Shown here: positions 46,879 through 56,504 of the stretch, one piece after another
Numbering within the stretch: the first letter of the stretch is position 1
Layout: each line of letters begins with the position of its first letter
Source of the DNA: Dryococelus australis
Taxonomy: Eukaryota; Arthropoda; Insecta; Phasmatodea; Phasmatidae
Length of the DNA stretch: 64,000 nucleotides
Assembly: GCA_029891345.1 (NCBI GenBank)
Contig: CM056999.1
Location: 29,051,418 to 29,115,417, forward strand
Direction: 5' to 3'
The notes under the pieces: model-generated
The model's input: only the letters and a program-made list of their open reading frames with translations
Databases searched by the model: none
What the model was told of the DNA's origin: nothing
Translations under genes and position numbers: made by a program

Positions 46879-48344
46879 TTATCCTCCCACTGGAGGTGCC
46901 GTTGCACTTACCTCCTTCTCTGTTGATCTTTGTAGTTCGAAGCCGCCATCGCCATCATGGGGTGGGGGGTCACTGGGACCGACTTCATGACCGACGGCTC
47001 CCGGGGTGAGCTGGATGTCGTCCCGATATACTCTCGCCCTTCTTCTCATGTCGACCGTGTAGGTGGTTGGTCGATGCTTCTTTATTATCTGGTGTGGCCC
47101 GCTCCATTGGGCTGCAAATCCCATGCTAAAATCTTTGAGTGCAGCCTATTGTGGGTGAGTTCGAGCATAGACCTGCTGGCCTATTCCCAGCACAGATGGT
47201 GGTCTTGTACTGGTTGGTAGCCACTTCACTGTGTAGCGCTTGTGCTACTGCTGTACCTACTGCTGCAGCTGACATCATGCTTTTCATTGTGTCTCACTGT
47301 TAGGCCCTTCGCCGCTGTTTCTCGCCTGCAGGTAGTTTATTTCGCCCGGTAGGCGGAAATTTCGAGACAATAATACCTCGGCAGGTAAAATGACGGTGGC
47401 TGTGTTGACACGCTTGCAAAGGATATACAAGGCAGCTGGCCAGTGTTCTGCCCATGTGATGTGCTGGTCACCCACATGAAGCCACGGATGTACTTTCAGC
47501 TCTTAATTTCTTCACTATGTTGGGTTGGCCCTAGAGTGATAAACTGCAATTGTCATGTGCTGTGCCCCCCAGCCGGTGCACAACTCTCTCCACCTTTTAT
47601 CCCTTTATTGGGTACCATTATTAGAAAGGAGGTTTTTCGGAAAACCCCACTGAAGGAAAAAGTCCTCGCTGAGTGCTAACATAATGTTAGCTGTCCTCGC
47701 ACAACTGCATAGGCCTCTGCCCATTATGAGAAGATGGCCGTAGATACAACCAAAAATCTCTTCCCTTCTGCTGTCCTTGTGTAGGGTCCAGTGATATCCT
47801 AGCACACTATTTCAAATGGTTTTCGCGGCACTTGTGGCAGCTGTTGTTGCCTGCCATCAGCACTACGTGCTTTGAACAAGTTGCACTTGTCACACTTTTG
47901 CAAGTAGCTATGCACGTGTTGCATGAGTCCTCGCCATAAAATATATTCTCGCACATTATGCATTGTTTGCTTTACGCCGGGATGTCCTGCCATGCTGTCA
48001 CTGTGTGAATGGGCTAACACCTGATCCTTCACGAACATGGGGACAACCACCCTCCATATTCTGGGTTTTTGCAATGGCCGCATTTCTAGATGCCCATCAA
48101 CAACACACCATATTTATACCTCTTGCTATGCGCATCGATTCACTTTTTATTGCATGTGTTGGTACCCCTGCTGTGCCTGCGTGACCTGGTCAAACAGTTT
48201 GCTTATCAAATCATCCCTGTTTCCTACATCCAATTGCTGCACATACACCTCTGTTACCAGATCTTGCACATATGGTGGTAGGATATTTTCCCATGCAGCG
48301 TCATCCTGCAAAATTTTTTCCCCATTGGGAGAGCGTGTTAACAT
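46879..48344 (-). pseudogene. Integrase remnant of element D
   Basis: Minus-strand 47799-48083 holds the zinc-binding domain: HSHSDSMAGHPGVKQTM with two His, then CDKCNLFK with two Cys. 47605-47805 gives the catalytic core (ANIMLALSEDFFLQWGFPKN then LLSNNGTQ), where the catalytic Asp before N-G is replaced by Asn. 47284-47475 reads EHWPAALYILCKRVNTAT and LPAEVLLSRNFRLPGEI. 46879-47124 is the C-terminal domain (FAAQWSGPHQIIKK, then VYRDDIQL). 48147-48344 is the RNase H-integrase linker. Stops and frame shifts occur between parts. Confidence 0.8.
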
Positions 48345-48561
48345 GTCTGCTAGTTTGTTCTCTTACCTGGTACATACTCAACAATGAAGTCATATGCTTG
48401 CAAATAATGGAGTGTCCATCTAGTGAGTTTAATTTGCGCCTCTTGAATTATATGTAGCCATACTAGGCACTGGTTGTCTGTTTTTAGTATGAACCTCAGA
48501 TACTCGAGGTAGGATCGACATTTCTTAATGGCCCAGATTACCGTTAGACACTCTCACTCAT

Positions 48562-49560
48562 TTATGTTGTAGCGCTGCTCTGTCTGGCCGAGCTTGGCGC
48601 CAGCAAGGACATGTCTTGTTTCGCCCCGCTATCATCTATCTGGTAAAACACGGCTCCTATCCCTTCCTGCTTTGCATCTGTTTGTAAATAAATGTGCTTG
48701 CTTGCATCGTATCTGGCTAGGGTTGGACACGACCTGAATTTTCCTTTAATGTCAACAAAGGCAGTTTCTGCTCCTGCTGTCCACTGGCAACACTGTTGTG
48801 GTGAAAATAGATCCATGAGTGGTGCTGTAATTACTGCAAAACCCTCGATATGTTCTCGCAACCAGTTTATTAAGCCGAACAATTTTCTCAGCTTTTTGCG
48901 TGTTTTCGGCTGTGGGTTTGTATCAATGATCCACAGTTGGTCTGAGTTAGGCTTCTTTACTTCTGTGTCTATTACATGGCCTAGAAAATTTATACTAGTT
49001 TTTCCTATGTTGCATTTTTCTGTTGCGCAAGTCAGGCCATTAATGGCGAAACATTCTAAAATTACGGACAGGTGGTGAAGATGTTATTCCCTTGTTCGTG
49101 ACCAACTATCACATTGTCTAGATATGCCACGGTGTATTCTCCAGTGAGACCACCTAAAATACACACCATCTTGGACAGGAAGGTTGCGGGTGCACATTTT
49201 AACACGAAGGTCATAGCGTAAAATTTAAATCGCCTTCCATCTGGCACAGTGAAAGCAGTCTAACTAGGTTAGAATTTTTGCCTGTCCCAGCCAAATAATG
49301 ATATTCTTGATGCTTACATATAGTGGTAATGCACTCTATGGAAATTGGTTAAGGGGCCTCAAATCTACACAGAACTACCAGGTTCCATCTTTCTTTGGTG
49401 TGAGCATTTTGGCTGAATTGCACGGGCTGCCAGTTGGTTCTATTATCCTCTCATTTAACATTTCCCGAATTTATGTTTCTATATTTCGGGCCTGGTGTGG
49501 TAAATAACCTCGTGGGTTTGGTACAAACTGAACCCTCTTCCATTAAAGGAATTTCATTCT
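48562..49560 (-). pseudogene. RT and RNase H remnant of element D
   Basis: RT motif text is visible at about 49360-49500 (IIEPTGSPCNSAKML and FCVDLRPL). 49062-49247 carries GRRFKFYAMTF and EYTVAYLDNVIVGH, so the YxDD catalytic box reads YLDN; the second Asp is lost. 48562-48882 has LINWLREHIEGFAVITAPL, the RT-RNase H connection, and then YLQTDAKQEGIGAVFY, the first catalytic Asp of RNase H. Inactive by substitution and by frame breaks. Confidence 0.8.
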
Positions 49561-49582
49561 CCACTACAATTGTTCAACATAA

Positions 49583-49888
49583 TTAATCGTGCTTTTCGAA
49601 AATATCTTTGCACTCATTCAACAAACTTTGAAAGGCTGTCTGCAGCTCGAGAGGAATGTCGTTATCTATCGGGGAGACAGATAACGACATCCCTAGCACA
49701 ATGTCGGTTAGGCTATCCGCTGGATGGTGTTCTAAACTGTATACAGTTCGCTTTTTTTTTGCACTAAAATGTATTCTGTGTGTCGCAGGTTCCACAATAG
49801 TGTTCTGTTCTGAGAGCCACGGGACTCTCAGAATACCATCTGCCCTACTCAGAGGTGTTATGATAACTGTTGTACAATAAATAAACAC
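49583..49888 (-). pseudogene. Protease C-terminus and linker of element D
   Basis: Contains ADGILRVPWLSEQNTIVEP, where the usual ILG of the retropepsin block reads ILR, then a linker ending LLNECKDIFEKHD that leads into RT. The catalytic DTG part of the protease is not present before the element breaks off at about 49890. Confidence 0.65.
49656..49690. repeat. Perfect 12-bp inverted repeat inside element D
   Basis: ATGTCGTTATCT (49656-49667), 11-base loop, AGATAACGACAT (49679-49690). It lies within the protease-RT linker coding text. Confidence 0.9.
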
Positions 49889-50238
49889 ACCAAGTTTCCT
49901 TGTTTATTATAATAGTGGTGCCCGATATCCAAGTGGCTCGCACACCATTGCTCCACTGCCATGGTCAATGACACAACATCTCTCACTTTTTACTTGCCAC
50001 AATTGATACAACACTGAAAGGGTTGTACCCTGTACATACAATGAGACAGGCATAATTTTTCCATGATTTCAACACCAATACAATATACAAATACAGATCT
50101 CAACACCAATACAGGATAGTGGCACAATCATCATTGATCCATGCCAACATTGAGATTACAATTAGACAATCCACTAAAGACAATGAGTCTTTGGACTCTA
50201 CATAATTACATAATCAGCCATCCAACTTGGTGGCCCCT

Positions 50239-50792
50239 TTACCCTTCTAGATCATTGAGGAGTTTCCAAACCAGGTTATACTCTATCCCTCGTCTGGGTT
50301 CCTTCTTCCAACTACTACTCACATCCTCTCTATCCTGGTTCGAGTTCGTCCTCGCTGTCCGCCTGTGATCTCTCTGTATCGGGCTGACTTGTGGTTCCCA
50401 CTTTTCTTTCCTTTGGTGAGCATGGAGGCCTTTCATACCAATATTATGGCTTCGCACTTTGTCCTGCCCCACTTGATCCTGATTTGATACAGAGGCTGGC
50501 GCCAGATGTTTTCTGTTACACCTATATTGCGTGCTTCGCAATTCAATCAGGAATGACCTGGGGTATGGGTATCTTCTGGCATTTCAGTGACTCGCCCATA
50601 TGCCTGTCTCTCTGTGAACCATACCCTTACAGCTAAGTTCAAGGGCCGCAGCAGCCATGTTTGATGTCGTTTATCATACAATTTTGTTTGATTTTCGTTT
50701 TGAAGTTCCAATTTATGTTTCCAGCTATTAGGTTCATCATTCAGAAATGGGCTAAACCTGGGAACCATGATCCTGACCTTTCGACCGAGCAT
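50239..50792 (-). pseudogene. Pol C-terminal region of element E
   Basis: The stretch 50547-50792 reads LLRPLNLAVRVWFTERQAYG and KLYDKRHQ, the region after the integrase core, in which a basic KxYYDK-type helix is followed by a small beta domain (GxxVWF). The stretch 50239-50541 continues in another frame with charged text. Terminal part of pol; a pyrimidine-rich string (CCCCTTTACCCTT, about 50234-50246) at its end could be the polypurine tract on the element's strand. Confidence 0.6.
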
Positions 50793-50833
50793 GATGTCCA
50801 GGGAGCCAGCCCCCCTCCCAGAGGTGTGCTTTG

Positions 50834-51483
50834 TTAAGCCAGCAAGGCTTCGTAGATTCCTTCGTTTTTCTTAAGAAGGATTTTTTCAGTCTTCCCTGCT
50901 GCTTCAGCACAGCCATTAGCTTGGTTGTACAACAGGCTACTGGTTCTATGACAAAATACTGCCTTTCTTGCAAATTCCTGAAACTGCCCTTTAAACTGGG
51001 TCCCATCATCAGGTCGGACCACTGTGGGTATGCTAAACCTAGCAAAGACAGCCTTACAGTTTTCAATGAAACACTTTTCTGTTAAGGCTTGTAACTTGAG
51101 TAGTTCAAAGTATTTGGAAAAGTATTCCACTATGAGTATATACCATTTACTGCTACATTTCATGAGAGTGACTCCTACCTTTTGCCAGGGGTAGTGTGGC
51201 AGGGGTTCCTTAATGAAAGATTCCTTAGGATTAGTGCGCAATTCAAGACATTTTCCACACTTCTCGACAACTAACTGTAACTGTGAATTAAATCCTACCC
51301 ACTAGACAGATTGTTGAGCATGAGCTCTGCATACAACTGTTTCAAGACATAGCCCTGCAACTGCAGGGGAACTATCAACCAGGTACTTTTTAACAGAAAC
51401 CCTTTATTGACCAAGATGTCTACTCGATACTGGTAGTATACAGATAAATCAACCGGTAAGTCCTTCTGCCTTGGCCAACCCAT
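50834..51483 (-). pseudogene. Integrase remnant of element E
   Basis: 51295-51483 reads GWPRQKDLPVDLSVYYQYR and DILVNKGFLLKST, the segment before the zinc-binding domain, of which the HHCC residues are mostly lost. 50834-51241 is a 135-codon open core: HYPWQKVGVTLMKC, where the first catalytic Asp position reads Thr; VVRPDDGTQFKGQF with the second Asp; and NGCAEAAGKTEKILLKK with the Glu. Long open frame but inactive by substitution. Confidence 0.8.
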
Positions 51484-51499
51484 GGAATAATACCATCTT

Positions 51500-52340
51500 A
51501 ATTTTTTTCATGCAAAAACCGTATTTTGATACTGTTTTATTTGGTCCAGAATTGTTTTAGCTACTGAAAAAATTGAAACTATCATGTTGTCATGGTCATA
51601 GGTATCTGAAGTTAACTCATCACCTTCTCCATCCACCTGCCTTTTCCATGACAAAAAATCTACAAGCACTAATTTTTTTCCATAGCAGATAAGTAACTGA
51701 ATAGTTGTACTTCATCAGTCGTATCCTAAACATATGGAGTCTGGGTGTTAGTTCATTAATCTGTTTTGACTGGAGGATTTAAATAAGGGGTTTGTGATCT
51801 GTCTGCAGAACACTGGGTAGTCCTAATACATATTTCTCCAATTTCTCGCATGCCCATGTTAAGGACAAGGCCTCTTTCTCAATCTGATCATACCTTCACT
51901 CAATTGCAGAAAGGACTCGAGAGCTGAAGTATACCACTTCCTTAGAGTTGTTTTCACCCACTTGAAAAAATACACAATCCAGACAATACGAAGAGCTGTC
52001 TGCACTTACCCCTAGTTGTTTATCCATGTCAAAATATGCAAGACAAGGTGCTGGAATCATAAGGTCTTTGAGATTTTCAAAGGTCAGTTGGTGTAGATGA
52101 ACTCAGCTGTATATGTAGTTGTCCTTCAGTAACTCATTTAAAGTTAGTATTATTTGGATGTTACCTGGAATGAAGTATCCCACATAGTTCACCATACCTA
52201 GGAAACTTTGCAATTCTTCCTTGTTATTGGGTTAAGTAAATTCTACCAAAGCTACACCTCTGTTGGCTTCCATGGATATTCCCCCAGTTGAAATCTCAAA
52301 ACCTAGAAATGTTACTCTGCCCACCCCAATAATGCTTTTG
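51500..52340 (-). pseudogene. Decayed RNase H region of element E
   Basis: No open frame above 60 codons survives, but it fills the space between RT and integrase, and short matches (for example the DxxLVxDGKxL-like thumb text) can be traced on the minus strand. Assigned by position. Confidence 0.45.
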
Positions 52341-52342
52341 TC

Positions 52343-52933
52343 TTAGTTTATGGTTATGCTAGTAGCAGAATACCTGGTTAAAACTTCCCACAAAGTTGCA
52401 TTGTTCTGTTCCACAGGTGCACCAAACACTAATGCATCATACACATGTTGAATCACATTTGGTAATCCTTCTATGACACGTGCAATCTTCATGCTGAAGT
52501 ACTCTGGTGCTGCATTCAGTCTGAAGGGCACTCTTTTATACATGTATCTTCCGAATTGTGTTATGAAGGTGGTTAATGGTTGGCTATTCACATTTAATGG
52601 GACTTGATAAAACACCGAATTGGCATCTATTTTGCTGAATACAGTAGCACCTTTCAACTGTGATAGGGTGTATTGTACCTTGTGAATGGGAAACACTGCT
52701 CATTCCACATATTTATTAAGTTCTGTAAAGTCGCAGCAAATACGAACACCATCCCCTTTAGCTACTACGACCATTGGTGAAGAGAATTGGGTGGGAAAGT
52801 CAACAGGTGTAATCACCCCCAATATCACCATTCTGTCCAGTTCTTTCTGCACTTTCAGCAGCATAGGTAGAGGCAGAGTAACTGACATCTTCAAGGCAAA
52901 AGGCTTTGCATCACTCTTGAGCTGAATCTCCAT
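52343..52933 (-). pseudogene. RT remnant of element E
   Basis: 52700-52933 reads ELDRMVILGVITPVDFPTQF, MVVVAKGDGVRICCDF and LNKYVE (RT motifs 1-2). 52343-52696 reads LKGATVFSKIDANSVFYQVP, TTFITQFGRYMYKRVPF and APEYFSMKI (motifs 3-4), then HVYDALVFG in place of the catalytic DD box, so one Asp is replaced by Ala. Frames join cleanly apart from one shift near 52698. Confidence 0.85.
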
Positions 52934-53199
52934 CTCATCTGGAAGTTGCCCAGACCACTAAACACTTGTGGAAATTCGGCTGCCACATTTAAATGATTAA
53001 TAATTATAACCACTTGTAAATCCTGAATTGCCTCTTAACCTAATCGGATTGTGCAATCCCTTTATAAAATACAATTCTATTTTATGTTACCGCCCTCTAT
53101 AGTTAACTGTTATGGTTTTTGTCCCCCCCACCATCAAAGGACATCCATCTGGTCCTCATACACTAACATATTTTTTCTCAGGGCGAATATTTGTCGATG

Positions 53200-53486
53200 T
53201 AAATACTTAATTACTAGGGCGAGACTCCATACCTCCCGACTCCACACTCAAGTAATGATATCCACATTGTGGGGTCATCGGTGGAAATCGACCAGAATGC
53301 GAGAGCATACAGTCGTGCGAGAAAAATAAAGGGAAATTCCGAGGGAAAAAAGTAAAATTTCGAGGGGAAAGTGGCATATAGGAGGGGATAATAAGGGTAA
53401 TTTCGGGGGAAAACAGAAAAAAGTGACATGAGCCAATATGGCGGTCGGCTCGTCCCTTGTCCCTGCCAGGACGCCAGGTGGCGCCA
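53200..53486 (-). promoter_or_regulatory. Leader and primer-binding site of element E
   Basis: Minus-strand TGGCGCCACCTGGCGTCCTG starts the leader (primer-binding site at 53480-53486 on plus as GGCGCCA). The 5' LTR begins two bases further at TG, 53489 on plus. The leader matches 31145-31395 in inverse orientation. Confidence 0.7.
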
Positions 53487-53488
53487 AA

Positions 53489-55190
53489 TGTTAATTTTTA
53501 ACTAATTAAATTGCTTATCCAAGAATACTGAAGAATTTTTCTAGTTCATATTTCAGTTGCTTGGACTAAAACTTTAAACAGACAGAAAGTAACAGAAAGA
53601 GCAACAAGCAAATCAAGACTGAAAAGATGTGGGCCAGAAATTAAAAGATTTAATTTTTCTATCGCAATTTTAGAATTGGAAAATAAAATAAACCTTTTAG
53701 GAAGTGTGCACAAAGTCGTTATTTATTTGTACATACTTTTTAAATACAAAATATTTATAACTGTGAGTAAACTAAATACAAGAACTATGAATAGGAAAAT
53801 CTCTGCTTTCTAACCACATTTTAATGAAAATCGTATACACTGTAATTTTATAAACTAATGGTATTTTTCTTGAAATAAAAGGAATAAAAGATAAGAGGAA
53901 TTTTTACAGAAGTACATGTCATGTGAGTAATCATATTTACGAGATTTAACAATTTCATACTTAGTTCAAATAACATAGATAACTTTGTCTTTTAAAGTCT
54001 CTCTTTGAATGATATATTTTTACCCGTATCATTTCATACAAATTCTACATGTATACGCACTAAAATTAGGTGGACACAGTTGATTCAATTGCGAATAAAA
54101 TCAATTTACAACTGTATTGCACTTAAAAGAGTCACGTTCATGTTACATAAATGTACAGGTCTTTCAAATTCCAGCTGAGAACATAGAATGTTGAAGACCA
54201 CTCGTAACATTGCCACTTCCATACCACATTGTCACTACAGCTGATCACTTTGGCAACAACAACTTCATTTTTGTTTGCACCTGTTATGTAGCTTTACCAC
54301 TCATCGGCATTTAAAATTCCATTAAAATAACGTAATTATTTATATCCACGCTTGAATCGAATGGAACTGTGAAATCGTTCGAGTCACAAATATGTTGCTG
54401 TTACTCTAAAGTGTGTAAGCGTATAAAGCATTAACACCAATACATTAAATTTAAAAATTACCTTAACTTTTCACATGCTGAAACATTGCTGCTGATTTTC
54501 CAATTACACTTACGTTAAATCTGTGCTGTTACCGGCAGGAATTTTCTCAAATACAGACTTCGAAAGTGTTCATTAACTGACAACCAGCTGTTTTTTTTTT
54601 GCACTCCGTACTTCAAACGCGTATGCAGCCAAACGCCAAATGATTGCATTTGTTACTTTCACCTTCTTTCAAGGAAACTTACAGCTGAAGAAACTTACTC
54701 TCGTATCCTTCTCGACAAATATATGGGTTTTTGTTGATAAAGTCATTTGACATGTGAAATATTTTCAACCTGGTCTTACCGGGTGGATTACACGAACTGC
54801 TGACAGTGATAAGTAACTTTCACCTTCGGGAGTTTGCATTCGAAAGAAGGCAAAACTTTTGGTACAAGAGTTCACTCAATTGCTAGTTAAGACTCAATAT
54901 CACTGAACCTATAAAGGAAGTACGCTATTGTAAAAATATGTGTGGATTACTGATAAATACGGTGACTGAGTTTCACTGATTTAATTATGATTTCTTCTTA
55001 ACTTCAGTGGGTCTCACTAATCTGAGCCACAGACTTCCGAATCATTCGACTTGCTCGACATTCGGTAGCAGCTTATTAAGTGACTTTTGACGAATAATTC
55101 GCTGACTGATCTAGAATATTCAGTTTTGGAGCATGAACTGATAAGAATCTTTCGATATTACTTTTAATCCCTGTAGTAAGCCACACAGCA
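53489..55190. other. AT-rich sequence starting with the element E 5' LTR
   Basis: Begins TGTTAATTTTTAACTAATTA (LTR end). The outer end of the LTR cannot be placed, as no second copy is present. No genes. Confidence 0.45.
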
Positions 55191-55446
55191 CAAGGATATC
55201 CTGTGAATATTCCAAATATATACTTGCAGGAATGTTGGAATATCCCTTTCAAATCTCTAGATATTCTGAGCATATTAATGGAATGTTCCAGGGATATTCT
55301 ATTGCCGACATTATCCCTCCCCAATATATTCCAGGGATATTCTCTAAAGAATATTAGTACATCCCTAGAATATTCCTCATACCTCTATTTATTCCCAGGG
55401 ATATCTCGGGAATATGCTGTATATGTTCTATTTACAAGCCCAAGAT

Positions 55447-55850
55447 ATGCGAATAAATAATATCTTGCCTCTCATTATAGACATTAAATTATTTATTTCT
55501 TATATAATTTTTAAGTATTTTATTTTGCATTTTAAGTATTTTTTTAAGCTTTTATTATCTTTTTAAGTATTTCATCTACATATCAACAATTTCTTAAGTT
55601 TTTTATTTTTTACTATACGATTTTTATTTCTTATGTAATGTATAATGTTTTTTTTTATTTACATACCAATAATTTTTTCTGTTTATATACAAATCAATGA
55701 TATTTTAAGTATTTATTTTTATTATATTATATTTAATTACATTTCTATTATTTTGGTTTAAATTAAATAAATAATATTTTAGATTTAACTTATCTACTTT
55801 TTAAGTATTTCATTTATATTTTAAGTATTTTTTATTAAACTTTAAAGTGT
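55447..55850 (+). repeat. Polinton-TIR-like fragment
   Basis: GAATAAATAATATCTTGCCTC(TCATTATAGACATT) followed by repeated TTTTAAGTATTTT matches the inner part of the left TIR (33373-33520) and of the right TIR. No capsid-type genes are attached here. Confidence 0.55.
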
Positions 55851-56064
55851 ATCGAGTTACAAGTCTACAGATTCGTATTTGTAAGACAGGTAAGAATATG
55901 TCGTCAGAATATATGATCACGTCACTATCACAAGCACCATATTAGATTTATATAAGCATATATAAAAACTGTTTTAGTAAATATATGCAAAGAGTTTTAT
56001 ATTGGGAACGTTCATTATTCGCACTTTTTCGATTATTGTTTATCTATAATAAAGTGGAACATGT

Positions 56065-56464
56065 GAATATTCCTATATACTCCCAAATATCCTTAGGATA
56101 CAAAAAGGAAAATGGGAATATTTTATGTACTCCTAAATGTCAGTGGAATAAGAAGAGTAAAATGGGAATATTTTCATTTTCATTCCCAGGAATACAAAGA
56201 GTAAAATGAGAATAGTCCTGTTTGCTCCCAATTATCCCAAAAATAAAAATAAGAAAATGAGAATATTCCTGTTGATTCCAAAATGTACCAGAAATACAAA
56301 GAGAAAAACGAGAATATTCCCATTTACTCCTTAATATCCCAGGAATATAAAGAGGAAAATTCAAATATTCCTGTTTACTCCCAAATATCCCAGGAATACA
56401 ATATGGATATTGAAAATATTCGCAGAAAGCCCCTGAGTTTCCAGGGATATCTAGATGACATTAG
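56065..56464. repeat. 51-bp minisatellite with GAATATTC core
   Basis: Units start at 56065, 56116, 56166, 56210, 56261, 56312, 56363 and 56414; spacing is 51 except for one 50 and one 44. A typical unit reads GAATATTCC, TTTACTCC, AATATCCCAGGAATA and AAGAGGAAAAT. The 17-codon period keeps frames open (open stretches at 55985-56504) but there is no other coding sign. Related AATATTCC/CCAGGGATATT text also occurs at 55200-55440. Confidence 0.9.
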
Positions 56465-56504
56465 GAATGTAAATAGGATATCTCTGGCTTGTTCTGTGCT
56501 GTAA

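Larger units (their letters stand above)
46301..49890 (-). mobile_element. Element D: Gypsy pol remnant
   Basis: Minus-strand order is protease end (49583-49888), RT (49062-49560), RNase H (48562-48882), linker and integrase (46879-48344) and pol tail (46301-46573). This is the most complete pol of the window, but all domains are frame-shifted relative to each other. No gag, primer-binding site or LTR pair was found; sequence similarity ends near 49890. Confidence 0.8.
50239..53490 (-). mobile_element. Element E: Gypsy (K02A2.6-like pol) remnant with leader and primer-binding site
   Basis: Minus-strand order is primer-binding site (53480-53486), leader (53200-53479), short protease/RT start, RT (52343-52933), RNase H region (51500-52340), integrase (50834-51483) and pol C-terminus (50239-50792). 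Gag and most of the protease are missing between leader and RT. It belongs to a different Gypsy lineage from A-D, judging by its integrase text (GWPRQKDLP). A plus-strand leader of the same family lies at 31145-31395. Confidence 0.8.
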
